DNA of 64,000 nucleotides from Lunularia cruciata (taxonomy: Eukaryota > Streptophyta > Marchantiopsida > Lunulariales > Lunulariaceae): positions 45,982,552 to 46,046,551 of the forward strand of contig OX419756.1 in the NCBI GenBank assembly GCA_948567375.1, given 5' to 3'. This document shows, in pieces, positions 22,617 to 32,429 of the stretch. Position 1 is the stretch's first letter, and every line of letters starts with the position of its first letter. The position numbers and the translations under genes were made by a program. The notes under the pieces were generated by a model. The model was not told the origin of the DNA. It saw only the letters and a program-made list of their open reading frames with translations, and did not search any database.

Positions 22617-24213
22617 TAGTTCCAATGGGATTGAAGGCTCAACCTATGCAAGTCTACTTCACTTGCAAGGTATGATATCTAATTGGGGTTGTAGGATTTT
22701 GGTCGATTTTGGAAGTTCAGAGAATTGCATGTCTATGCAAGTAGCAAAGGAATTGGGTATTCCTATCAAGCTAGTGATTGGAAGTAGTTTGATGATGGCG
22801 GATGGTAGAAAAGGTTCTGCATTCCGCACCTTGCATCCTGTTACCTTCAAGATTGGGAAGGAGTATTAAGAGTGTATGAGGTTTGTAGTGGCACCTCTAC
22901 ACTATGATATCATTATGGGTCTACCTTGGCTTGAACGTCATGAAGTTCAATTTGATTGGACCCGACGTCAAATTCAAATACAACACCAAGGTAGGAATTT
23001 CCGATTAGGTTGTCTGGCACCTCTGAGTAAGACACCTAAGAATAGTCAATCCCAAGATGGGAAGTTTGTTGAGAAGGTAGCCATAGAGCAAATCTGGAAG
23101 GGAGATGAGTCCCAAGATGGGAAGTTTGCCAGGAAGGCAACCATGGAGCAAGCTTGGAAGAGAGATGAGTCCCTAGAAGGGAAGTTTGTTAATGAAGCAG
23201 CCATAGAGCAAGCTTTGGAGGAAGATACGTCTATATTTGCGGTGTGGATCAAGCAGATTGCACAAGAACAATCTGAGGAGGGCCAAGTGCCACATCAAGA
23301 AACGGTTGATCGGATAGTTCAGGAGTTTGCAGATGTGTTTCCGGATGATCTGCCAAAGGGATTACCCTCTGATCGAGGTATGCCCTTCAAGATCGAGTTA
23401 TTGCTAGGGAGTACTCCAATGAGTAGACCAATCTATTGGCTCTCACCAAAGGAGTTGGAGGAGTTGCGAACAACACTTACAAAGTTGTTGGAGAAGGATT
23501 TCATACGACATAGTACCTCTCCTTGGGAAGCACCGATACTATTTGTTCCAAAGAAGGATGGAGGACTTTGTTTCTGTATCAATTACCGTGGGCTCAATAA
23601 GAAAACCGTGAAGAATGCATATCCCTTGCCTTGGATCGATGACCTGCTTGATCAATTAAGTGGAGCACGCTACTTTTCCAAGCTAGATCTTTGTAGCGGC
23701 TATTGGCAAATTCCTATTGAAGGAGAGGACATGCAAAAGACTGCCTTTCGCACAAGGTATGGACATTTTGAGTGGAGAGTTCTACCTTTCGGACTCACTA
23801 ATGCTCCAGCAGTCTTCATGGATCAGATGCATCGGGTGTTGGAGGGACTATTGGATCAGTCCGTGGTAGTGTTCTTAGATGATATCTTAATCTATAGTAA
23901 GACAGAGGCAGAACACAGGAATCATGTACGGGAAGTCCTAAGACGACTACGACATTGGAAATTTTACTGCAAGAAGTCAAAGTGTGCTTTTTGGCAAAAG
24001 GAGGTTACCTTCTTGGGTCATAAGATCTCATCAGAGGGGATCAAGATGGAAGAAGAGAAGATCAAGGCCATTACTGATTGGCCTACCCCGAAGGATGCTA
24101 CCGAAGTACGAGCATTCAATGGATTGGCCAGTTTTTACCAACGGTTCATCCATTATTATGCTCATGTGGCTACACCATTGACTGACCTCTTGGGAAAGAA
24201 CTCGAGCTTCTAA
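22612..24213 (+). pseudogene. Protease and reverse transcriptase of C2
   Basis: Protease: GCRILVDFGSSENCM at about 22.69 kb, with Phe where Asp-Ser-Gly is usual; one stop at 22867-22869. Then 22876-24213 is open for 445 codons: end of protease (MGLPWLERH), a linker with three 20-residue repeats, and RT ([47 protein letters not shown] with FLDD as the catalytic box, [11 protein letters not shown]). A TAA ends the frame after [10 protein letters not shown] copies element RNA into cDNA in the particle. Apart from the stops the catalytic Asp pair is kept. Confidence 0.88.
23049..23228 (+). repeat. Three 60-bp tandem repeats in the protease-RT linker of C2
   Basis: Three in-frame units at 23049-23108, 23109-23168 and 23169-23228. 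They encode [20 protein letters not shown] and two variants that keep GKF, A-EQ and the acidic ends. C1 has one unit. C3 has at least two, with a frameshift. The unit is charged and likely a flexible spacer. Confidence 0.85.
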
Positions 24214-26136
24214 TGGACCACCAAGCATGAAGAAGCATTCCAGAAGTTAAAGCATATGGTGTCTTCAAGACCCATTCTTCAACCATATGATCCTCAACTA
24301 CCTTGTGTGGTTGATTTTGATGTTTCTAACTTTGCAATTGGAGCTGTGTTGCAACAAGAATTTCCAGATGGACTACATCCTATTGCCTTTGCGTCTCGCC
24401 GACTAAATACAGCTGAAAGAAATTACTCTGCTCGAGATCGGGAACAACTTGCAATGGTATATGCCACCAAGGTATGGAGGCATTATCTCTTGGGGAAACA
24501 AGTGATCATGCGAACTGATCACAAGCCATTGTTGCAGACCTTACACCTAGAGCACATGAAGAGTTGACATCATCGATGGGAAGAGCAACTCCAATTGTTT
24601 GACATCAAACTTGAGTACAAACCAGGTCGGTTCCATGTCATCCCTGATGCTCTATCACGATGACCTAACTTGAAGTCTCTTCCTCTCATTGCGGTAGCAA
24701 TTACGATGGTGTCAATTGATCCCAAGATTCATAACAAGTTTTGGTTAGCTCTACAGCAAGATCCATTCTTCCAAATGGTACACGGTTGTCTGACAGCACG
24801 TGACAAGGAGTACAACACCTTCTACTTCAAGGAAGGCCTTTTATTCCATGAAGACCAGATCTATGTTCCGGCCAAAGGTGATCTTCGACTTGTGCGCCTT
24901 CAAGAAGCCCATGATTTACCTATAGCGGGTCACATGGGAGTGGAAAAGACCTTGGGCACCCTCCAACGCCAATGGTGGTGGCCCAACATGACACGAGATG
25001 TTCGAGACTTTGTCCAATCATGTGAGAGCTGCCAACGGAACAAGGCCAGCAACCAAAAGCCGAGTGGACTCCTTCAACCACTCGCCATTCCATCCGCTCG
25101 TTGGGAGCATGTGAGCTTGGATCTCATCACATCCTTGCCAAAGACAAAACAAGAACACACCGCAATTGTGGTGTTTGTGGATAAGCTTAGTAAGCAAAAC
25201 CACTTGGCACCAACCTGTGATACCGTGGATGCTCCAACCTTAGCGCAAATCTACTTCGACAATGTCTTCAAGCATCATGGGATGCTACGTGTACTTATCT
25301 CCGATCGTGATCCTTGATTTATCAAGAAGTTTTGGCAAGCACTCTTCTAGATACTCGGCACCAAGCTTGCTTTGTCCACGGCCTATCATCCTCAAACTGA
25401 TGGACAAACCAAACGCGCCAATCGTACATTGGAGGATATGATGCGGGCCTTTGTCAATGTCCACCATACCAATTGGGATGAATGTCTTGCAACTGTAGAA
25501 TTTGCCTACAACAATTCCAAACAGGCAAGCACTGGATTTTCTCCCTTCTTTCTCAATTTTGGCCAAGATCTGCTTGTTCCAGATTCTCTTCTTGCTCCTC
25601 CTCCCTCTCAGGTTCCTCATACTTCTACATTCTTGACCACTATATCCCAATCTCTCCAACAAGCCAAATCTCACCTCCTTGTTGCTCAGAATCACCAAAA
25701 ACAATATGCAGACCATCATCGTCGTGATCTCACCTTTGAAGTTGGTGATAAACTCATGCTATCCTCTAGTAACCTCCCTCTCCCACTTGATACCCAAGTT
25801 TGTAAACTTGCTCCTAATTGGATAGGACCCTTTGATATCACCCACATTATCTCTCCTGTTGCTTATCGTCTTGCCTTACCTTGTCACATGCGTATCCATC
25901 CTGTCTTTCATGTTTCCAAGTTGAAACCCTTTGTTCCTAACCCTTCTTCCTTTTCCTCTCAAGTCCAACCTCCCCCTCTTCCTGTCCCTATCAATGATCA
26001 TGAGGAGTACAAAGTTGATCGTATCCTTGCGCGTCACCATATTCAACGAGGCCGTCGCCAACATACAGAGTACAAGGTCCTTTGGAAAGGGTATCCCCTT
26101 CATGATGCCACATGGGAACCTCTTTCTCACCTCTAG
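24214..26136 (+). pseudogene. RNase H, integrase and chromodomain of C2
   Basis: RNase H: PCVVDFDVSNFAIGAVL (about 24.30 kb), YSARDREQLAMVYA, HKPLLQTL; one TGA after HMKS. Open stretch 24670-25317 carries the integrase zinc domain (H-x-H in GHMGVEKT, then CESCQRNKAS) and the first catalytic Asp (SLDLITSLPK), to SDRDP, where TGA follows. The frame 25372-26136 has the last catalytic part (TDGQTKRANRTLEDMMRAF), the basic C-terminal part (FEVGDKLMLSSSNL, HPVFHVSKLKPF) and a chromodomain (EEYKVDRILARH, EYKVLWKGYPLHDATWEPL). Chromodomains direct chromovirus integration to marked chromatin. Three stops break it. Confidence 0.88.
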
Positions 26137-26196
26137 AATGCACAAATGGCCATCAAGGAATTCAAAGCTTCACTGGCGACAAGGACGTCACCAACT

Positions 26197-26211
26197 AGCG
26201 GCGGGGGAATA
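26197..26211 (+). promoter_or_regulatory. Polypurine tract of C2
   Basis: AGCGGCGGGGGAATA lies directly before the 3' LTR (TGTAACA). It would prime plus-strand DNA synthesis. Confidence 0.75.
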
Positions 26212-26624
26212 TGTAACAATGTGGAGTTTAGTGACGAAGTTAGTCGGGCTTACGAAGTAGAGAATAAGACAAAATAGCCTAGAATATTCTAGAAGCATCT
26301 AAGAAGCTTCTTAGGAAGCTTCCCAACTACTTAACTTGCGCCCTAAGCAGGTAGCTTCTAGGAGGAAGCTTCTAACTAGCGTAGCTTGCACGCCAAGTAG
26401 GCGGCTTCTAGAAGGAAGCTTCTTGAGAAGCTTCCTAGTTAACTTGGCTTGCACTCCAAGAAAGCGGCTCAAGGAAGCTTCTTGAGAAGCTTCAAGGGTC
26501 TTGTATGCTACCTATAAATACCAAGGCCGAAGCTCATGCTAGGCATTCGGAGTTTTCCCTCATTCTAGTGTCCCAATGTGAGTTTCCATTCTCCTATTTC
26601 TCTCCTCGGTTTTGGTCTTTTACA
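26212..26624 (+). repeat. 3' LTR of C2
   Basis: 413 bp, TGTAACAATG to CTTTTACA. It has the perfect three-unit HSE GAATATTCTAGAAG (26282-26295), paired GAAGCTTC blocks at 26303-26322, about 26406-26434 and 26473-26496, and TATA CCTATAAATA at 26511-26520. An 11-bp segment present in the 5' LTR is deleted after GGAGGAAGCTTCT. Confidence 0.9.
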
Positions 26625-26629
26625 CCCTT

Positions 26630-27239
26630 CTTGCTTCTTCTCCATCTCATGTCCCACATACTTCAACCTTCTTGACCACCATATCCCAATCCCTCCAGCA
26701 AGCCAAGTCTCATCTCCTTGTTGCTCAAAATTGTCAAAAACAATATGCAGACCACCATCATCCTAATCTCACCTTTCAAGTTGGTGACAAAGTCATGCTC
26801 TCTTCTAGTAACCTACTCGTACCACTTGATACCCAAGTTCATAAACTCACCCCTAATTGGATAAGACACTTTGATGTCACTCAAATCATCTCTCCTATTG
26901 CTTATTGACTTGCCTTGCCTTGTCATATGTGCACCCACCATGTTTTTCATGTTTCTAAGTTAAAACCCTTTGTTCCTAATCCATCTTCTTTTTCCTCTTG
27001 TGTCCAACCTCCTCCTCCTCCTATCTCTATCCATGATCATGAGGAGTACAAAGTTGATCATATACTTGCACATTGTCACATCCAACATGGCTGTCAACAA
27101 CATATAGAGTACAAGGTCCTTTGGAAGGGCTATCCCCTTCATGATGCTACTTGGGAGGAGCCTCTTTCTTATCTCGGCCATCTAGGAGTTTGAAGCTTCT
27201 ATGGTAATGAGGATGTCACCAACTAGCGATGAGGGAATA
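26630..27239 (+). pseudogene. C1 integrase C-terminus and chromodomain
   Basis: Continuation of C1 beyond C2. LTFQVGDKVMLSSSNL and VFHVSKLKPFV are the integrase C-terminal part. DHEEYKVDHILAH and EYKVLWKGYPLHDATWEE are the chromodomain. One TGA lies after ISPIAY. The tract before the LTR reads GATGAGGGAATAT, a worn polypurine tract. Confidence 0.8.
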
Positions 27240-27665
27240 TTTAACAATATAGAGTTTAATGACAAAGTTAGTCAAGGCTACCAAAGTAGTGAATAGGCCA
27301 AATTAGCCTAGAATATTCTAGAAGTATCTAGGAACCTTCTTGGGAAGCTTTTCACTAGCTTAGCTTGCGCTCCAAGTAAATAGCTTCTAGAGGAAAGCTT
27401 CTAGAAGCTTCCAACTAGCTTAGCTTGCACGTCAAGTAGGCGGTTTCAAGAAAGGAGCTTTTTGAGAAGCTTCACGGTTAACTTGGCTTGCACTCCAAGA
27501 AAGTGGCTCAAGGAAGCTTCTTGAGAGGCTTCTCAAGAGCCTTGTATGCTCCCTATAAATATGAAAACCAAAGCTCATGCTAAGCATTCAGAGTTTTCCT
27601 ACATTCAAGTATCCCAATGTGATCTTTCATTCTCTTATTTCTCTCCTTGGTCTTGGTCTTTTATA
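27240..27665 (+). repeat. 3' LTR of C1
   Basis: Begins TTTAACAATATAG and ends TCTTTTATA. It keeps AGAATATTCTAGAAG (about 27310), TTCTAGAAGCTTCC and the TATA box CCCTATAAAT (about 27551-27560). More diverged from C2 LTRs than those are from each other. Confidence 0.85.
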
Positions 27666-27670
27666 ATTAT

Positions 27671-28430
27671 AGTGACTACAACCAAATCAAGATTGCATTA
27701 AAGCATAAACATCTCACCACATTCACCATACCTTAAGCTCATGGCTTTCAAGGTCATGCCTTTTGGGATTTGTAATGCTCTAGCCACATTCTAATGGTTC
27801 ATGAACAAGGTGTTTGAACCCTTCTTTGGAAAATTTGTGAGAGGTTTCATTGATAACTTTTGTGTCTATAGGAGCAAGGAGGAGCATTTTGAGCACTTGA
27901 TCAAAGTTTTGCAATGCTTGGATGAAGCAAATGCATCACTCAAACCAGAAGTGCATCTTTGGTTGTGAAGAAGGCTTACTTTTGAGGCATATCTTTTCCA
28001 AGGATGGAATAGCAATGGATCTTTAAAAGGTGAGAAAAATCTTAGAGTTTCCATTCCCTTCAAGCTTGACAAAGTTACACCAATTCTTGTGGATGGTTGG
28101 TTTCTCTAAGAGGTTCATCTTCTCATTTTCCAACAAAGCTTATGCATTGATCATTTACATGAAAAAAGGTGTAGAATGCACGGTAATTTTGGAGGACAAG
28201 GAGGCTCTTAAAGCTTTTGAGAAGCTCAAGCAATCCTTTATTATGACTCTAATTCTTGCTTAACTTGATTGTTATAAGCCTTTTGTTCTTTACACTCATA
28301 CTTCCAATGTAATTATAGAATGCATTCTTAGTCAATTAGACCAAGGTGTGCATGATCATCCAATAGCTTATGCTAGTAGGCATATGGTCTCAACAAAGAA
28401 GAACTACTCAAACATAGAAAGGGAAGGATA
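27671..28430 (+). pseudogene. RT and RNase H of B1, after C1
   Basis: Resumes with SDYNQIKIALKH and HAFW-type segments, then FMNKVFEPFFGKFV, a connection domain (LHQFLWMVGFSKRFIFSF), and RNase H (KAFEKLKQSF, HPIAYASRHMVS-like). It stops at about 28430 in the middle of RNase H (NYSNIERE), at the border with the B2 LTR fragment. Confidence 0.7.
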
Positions 28431-28656
28431 CTAGAATCCAAAATAGTGGAATTCCTCTTGAATACTAGAACCCAAAATAGTGGTGCTCATCTTTTCCACT
28501 TCCTCTAAAGTAAGGTCCACTCTATCTTAGCTAAGACTAACTTTAGCTAATCATGACTAATGTAGAACCATCTTTTATCTCTATATAAATAATATCTCTC
28601 AAGTACTAGTAATACCAAACTAAATATCACAGTACAACATACATACACAAATGGGT
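28431..28656 (-). repeat. Truncated 3' LTR of B2
   Basis: The reverse strand matches the first part of the family B LTR (AACACCCATTTGTGTATG). Near its left border a stretch is doubled: CTAGAATCCAAAATAGTGG and CTAGAACCCAAAATAGTGG. The rest of the LTR is lost at the junction with B1. Confidence 0.65.
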
Positions 28657-29579
28657 GTTAAATTTACCACCCTAAGACTAAGTCTTCACTTTGTCCTCAA
28701 AGTGAAGGTCTCTCTACCTTCTATGATACATCTTCAACATATCAAACTTAATCCTATCAAAGTGTCTTCTTCCAAACTCCTTGAGATCATGGGTATAATT
28801 GGCCCACACCTTCTCCACTATAAAAGGTCCAAAGTACTTAGGCAAAAACTTCTTTTGCACTCTCTTGAATCGAATGGAACCTTTGCCAAGCCATTGGAAT
28901 TTGGCTTATAAGATGTAGTTACTCTATGTGTGATAGAGAAATGTTGTAGCATGGCTATAGTGATGCTTCCTGTAAACTCTACTCCTTTATCAAAAACCAA
29001 CTCCAAAGGGCATCCAAACCTAGTGATAATGCATTCATAAAGAAATCTACCAACTTTATCTTCGTTCTTTGTACCTCAATGGTCTAGCCTCAACCCACTT
29101 GGTAAGGTAATCAGTAACTACTACAATGTACAGATTGTTCCTTGGGGTTGTATTGAGAGTACTATAACATCAATTCCCCACTTCTCAAAAGGTCCTAGCA
29201 ATAGATTTGATCTAAGTGGTGGAGTGGATGTATAATTTCTAGCAAAGCCTTGACAAACATGACAAGTTTTGCAATAATCAAGACAATCCTTCAAAATCCC
29301 TCTCCAATGGTAACCTGCATCTAGAATCTTAAAAGCAGTCACCTTTCATGCAAAGTGTCCTCCACACACTAAACCTTCATGAAACTCCTTTATGAGTAAG
29401 ATATACTCTTCATTACCCATTGCTCTTTGAAGTAGATCATCTGCTCCTTGGTGAAAAAGAATATCCTCCACCATTATATAAGGTCTAGATCTTGTTGCAA
29501 GGGCCTTCCTCTCCCTAGCATACATCCCTTCTAAATAGTTACCTCTTGTCACAAAATCCACAATCTCCTTGTACTCCAT
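28657..29579 (-). pseudogene. Integrase of B2
   Basis: Two readable parts: 29579-29121 with KEFHEGLVCGGHFA (His pair) and LDYCKTCHVCQGFA (Cys pair) of the zinc domain, then FEKWGIDVI with the first catalytic Asp; and 29006-28818 with DKGVEFTGSITIAM, covering the second Asp. About 110 bases between them are out of frame. The C-terminus is missing. No chromodomain is visible. Confidence 0.75.
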
Positions 29580-31240
29580 TCAAACCTCTTGAGTGACTGA
29601 GATTGTCATGAGCTCTTCATTCAAGAAGGGATCATCCACTCGCTCATCTCCATCATGATCATAAACCCTAGATAACAAATCAGCATTTGCATGTATCTTT
29701 CCGGGCCTATCCTCAATGGTGTAGTCATACTCAAACAAGAGTATCATCCACCTTGCTAGTCTCCCTTCAACATTAGGCTTGTTCAAGATATACTTCAAGG
29801 CCTTGTGATCCGTGAAAATGGTGGCTTTCTCTCCATTAAGTAGTGTCTAAACTTCTTGAGACCAAAATCACTCACAACCCTTCTCTCTCCATGACAGAGT
29901 AGTTCTTTTTTTGTTGAAACCATCTGCCTACTAGCATAAGCTATTGGATGATCATGCCCATCTTGGTCTAATGGACTAAGAGTGCATTCTCTAGCAACAT
30001 TGGAAGCATCAATGTAGAGGATGAAAGGCTTACTCCAATTAAGTTTAGCAAGAATTGGGGCTACAATAAGGGATTGCTTGAGCTCCTTAAAAGCTTTGAG
30101 AGCCTCCTTGTCTTCTAAAATCACCATGTAATCTACACCCTTCTTCATTTAGATGGTCAATGCATAAGCCTTGTCATAAAATGAGAAGATGAACCTCTTG
30201 TAGTACCCAACCATCCCCAAGAATGGGCATAACTTTATCAAGCTTGAAAGGTATAGAAGGTTTGAGATTTTCCTCACCTTCTTAGGATCAACTGCTATTC
30301 CATCCTTGGAGATGATATGCCCCAAAAGTAGACCTTCTTCACATCCAAAAATGCACTTCTTTGGGTTGAGTGATGCATTTGCCTCATCCAAGCATTGCAA
30401 GACCTTGATTAGGTGCTCAAAGTGCTCCTTCTTGCTCCCATAGACACAAAAGTCATCAATGAAGTCTCTCATAAATTTCCCAATGAAAGGTTCAAATACC
30501 TTGTTCATGAACCATTGGAATGTGGTTGGAGCATTGCAAAGCCTAAAAGGCATGACCTTGAAAGCAAAAGTTCTCCAAGGTGTGGTGAATGTGATGAGTT
30601 GTTGAGACTTTGATGCAATCTTGATTTGGTTATATCCATTATAACCATCTCCAAAACTATACCTCTCATGACATGCAACCTCCTCCAAGATCTCATCAAT
30701 GAATGGTAATGGGTAGTAGTCCTTCTTGGTAACAACATTGAGCTTCTTATAATCCACACATACCCAAAGCTTCCCATTCTTTTCCTTCACAATGACAATT
30801 GGAGACACCCATTCTGAATTCTCCACCTCAAAGACAAATCCAGCCTCCTTGAGCTTACCAATCTCCTCCTGCACAACCAAAGATATTGGTGGGCTAATGC
30901 AATGTTGCTTTTGGCGGATTGGTCTTGCATGTGACTCCACCTCTATCTTGTGCTCCTCCAAGGTGACTTCCTTCAAATCCTTGTAATAGAAAGCAAACAC
31001 ATGGATGAACTTGCAAAAAATCTTTGCAAATATCACTTTCTCCTCCTTGGTAACATTTGGGCCATACTTGAGGGTAGCTGATCTTCTCTCTATCTCCTCA
31101 AGTGTCAATGGTGATTGATTTGGGTCCTTCAAAATCTCTGGCTTAGGTGGAAAATCCATAGCACACAAGGGATACACATCTAAATCCAATTCAGATTCAT
31201 CCTCCTCCGTGGAAGTCTCCTCTTCCATGCTTGTGTCCAC
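29580..31240 (-). pseudogene. RT and RNase H of B2
   Basis: The stretch 31240-30149 is open for 363 codons. It has the protease-RT linker (MDTSMEEETSTEEDES), RT fingers (FVFEVENSEWVSPIVIV, LWVCVDYKKLN), palm (YSFGDGYNGYNQIKIA, FIDDFCVYG as catalytic box) and connection (LLLGHIISKDGI, LGMVGYYKRFIFSF). RNase H follows in 30148-29795 and 29798-29580 (YIDASNVARECTL, HPIAYASRQMVS, LNKPNVEGRLARWM, HANADLLSR). One stop and one shift separate these pieces. This is the longest clean pol of family B. Confidence 0.85.
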
Positions 31241-32119
31241 ACTTGAAACTCATTCTTCAGAATCTGATTCCCAATAATCAAAAGATGGTGTATCTAAATG
31301 TGAACTGTTGGTGGTGTTAGTCATAAGAACTATAACTCTATGGTTTGATGGCCCAATCCTCAAGTACCCTTTGTGCCATCAATTAGTTGTGCATGCTGCT
31401 CTCAACCATAGCCTCCCAAGAAGTAAGTCATAGCTTGAATCCTTCAAGACTTGGAAGGTCATGAGATTTTGAACTCCCATAATTGAAACTACCACTTTAT
31501 CCATCATCCCTACTGGTCAAACTTGTTGCTTTTTTGCCATGCTCACCACAAATGTTGAAGGTCTTGAGGGTATCATACCCAACTTCTTCATCAACCTTTC
31601 TGACATGGCATTTACTATTGATCCTCCATCGACCAATGCATCCTTGATGTTGTGACCATTTACTCTCACATCAGTCTTGGAGGCGTATTCACAAGCCTCC
31701 CATGGTATTGGTTTGGCATCCACCACCCCCATTGATACTAGAAATTTTGCCTTCTTCTTCCTCTTGCTCCTTGTAGAACTCAAACCACCTCTAAGCTCCT
31801 TTCTTAAATTAGGATTCAAAGCAATCAATTAGCACACTGTGATGTTAGCCATGTGACTACCAACATCCTCTAAGACATTGTAGTTCCATTGTTGCTTTGA
31901 GATCAAGAAGTCCTCCATCTCCAACTTCTTCATTGGAGTCTTTGTTGTTGATGGTGTTGAAGTGCTTGTGCGAGTGGTCCTAGTAGGCATAGGAGTATCT
32001 TGGCTAGGAGTAAATCCTTGAGAAGAGTGTACATCCTCTACAAAACGAGCTCTCTTTTTCTCTTGTGCCAAAATCTCCAAATTAAGACTCTTGGAGTTTC
32101 AACACTCTCCCTTCTCATG
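31241..32119 (-). pseudogene. Protease region and gag-pol linker of B2
   Basis: 32080-31829 encodes a Ser/Thr/Pro-rich linker ending LEMEDFLISKQQWNYNVLEDVG. 31828-31517 holds the protease: KDALVDGGSIVNAMSERL, with Asp-Gly-Gly in place of Asp-Ser/Thr-Gly. The second half, with QWLRAA-type block, lies in 31.5-31.3 kb in a shifted frame. Confidence 0.75.
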
Positions 32120-32429
32120 TGTCATGAATATATACATTGCTACAAAACACAAATTGAGGCAAAATACAAGATCTACGTGACCAAATTCTCCACCTGATCT
32201 TTTTTTGCTTGAACAAGCAAGGTTCAAAAGAACCGCCGAATTACTTCGAAGCGAACAGTTTTGCTTCAAACCCGCACGTAGGATTAGGATACCCACGCCT
32301 AACAAGCCCAAGGAATTCAGACCTTTAACTATTGGGAGCCACATACATCACTTTCAACATGATACACTATAGAAGCACAACTCACACATAAGTCACACAT
32401 AAGTCACACATAGACTCTAAAGTGCCACA
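32120..32429 (-). repeat. Partial LTR of D with an unrelated segment inside
   Basis: Reverse strand begins TGTGGCACTTTAGAGTCTATG, like the start of the full LTR next to it, to about 32345. About 180 bases with no LTR counterpart follow (32165-32344, CpG-rich, unlike its surroundings). It closes with GCAATGTATATATTCATG, which again matches the full LTR. It ends at the border with B2. Confidence 0.6.

Larger units (their letters stand above)
20993..26624 (+). mobile_element. Chromovirus C2, youngest nested element
   Basis: Complete 5.63-kb family C element inserted in C1. LTRs are 20993-21414 and 26212-26624. Its target duplication is perfect: CCCTT at 20988-20992 and 26625-26629. The host sequence rejoins cleanly across it into the integrase C-terminus of C1. 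The LTRs differ by only a handful of substitutions plus an 11-bp deletion, so it is the most recent insertion here by eye. Order: LTR, Met-tRNA primer site, gag with CCHC, protease, RT, RNase H, integrase, chromodomain, polypurine tract, LTR. Short LTRs and compact size suggest a Reina-like or related plant chromovirus; lineage not tested. Several stops make it non-autonomous. Confidence 0.93.
16543..27665 (+). mobile_element. Chromovirus C1, nested in B1 and split by C2
   Basis: Full-length but decayed family C element on the plus strand. LTRs are 16543-16968 and 27240-27665, flanked by GTTAT (16538-16542) and ATTAT (27666-27670), a target duplication with one change. The internal part runs 16969-20992 (primer site, gag, protease, RT, RNase H, most of integrase), is broken by C2, and resumes at 26630-27239 (end of integrase and chromodomain). 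Protein motifs match C2, but stops are far denser, so C1 is older, as nesting requires. The site of C2 is within the integrase C-terminal region. Confidence 0.9.
11087..28430 (+). mobile_element. Ty3/gypsy element B1 with nested insertions
   Basis: Plus-strand element: 5' LTR 11087-11794, leader with an extra ORF, gag, protease and RT to 16542, then the 11.1-kb insertion of C1. RT and RNase H resume at 27671 and end abruptly at about 28430. The frame reads GDGY at 16530-16542 and continues as SDYNQIKI at 27671, which shows that C1 split one gene. B1 also holds a solo LTR of family A (13233-13980). The integrase and 3' LTR are missing; at 28430 it abuts an LTR piece of B2 in the opposite orientation. 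The RT motif FGLCNAPATF-type and the one-domain layout resemble the Athila/Tat side of Ty3/gypsy; that lineage call is tentative. Confidence 0.75.

Noticed and set aside
30413-30613. Plus-strand ORFs opposite the B2 RT
   Set aside because: Mirror frames of a clear minus-strand RT; the same shadow appears at 55095-55304 opposite B3.
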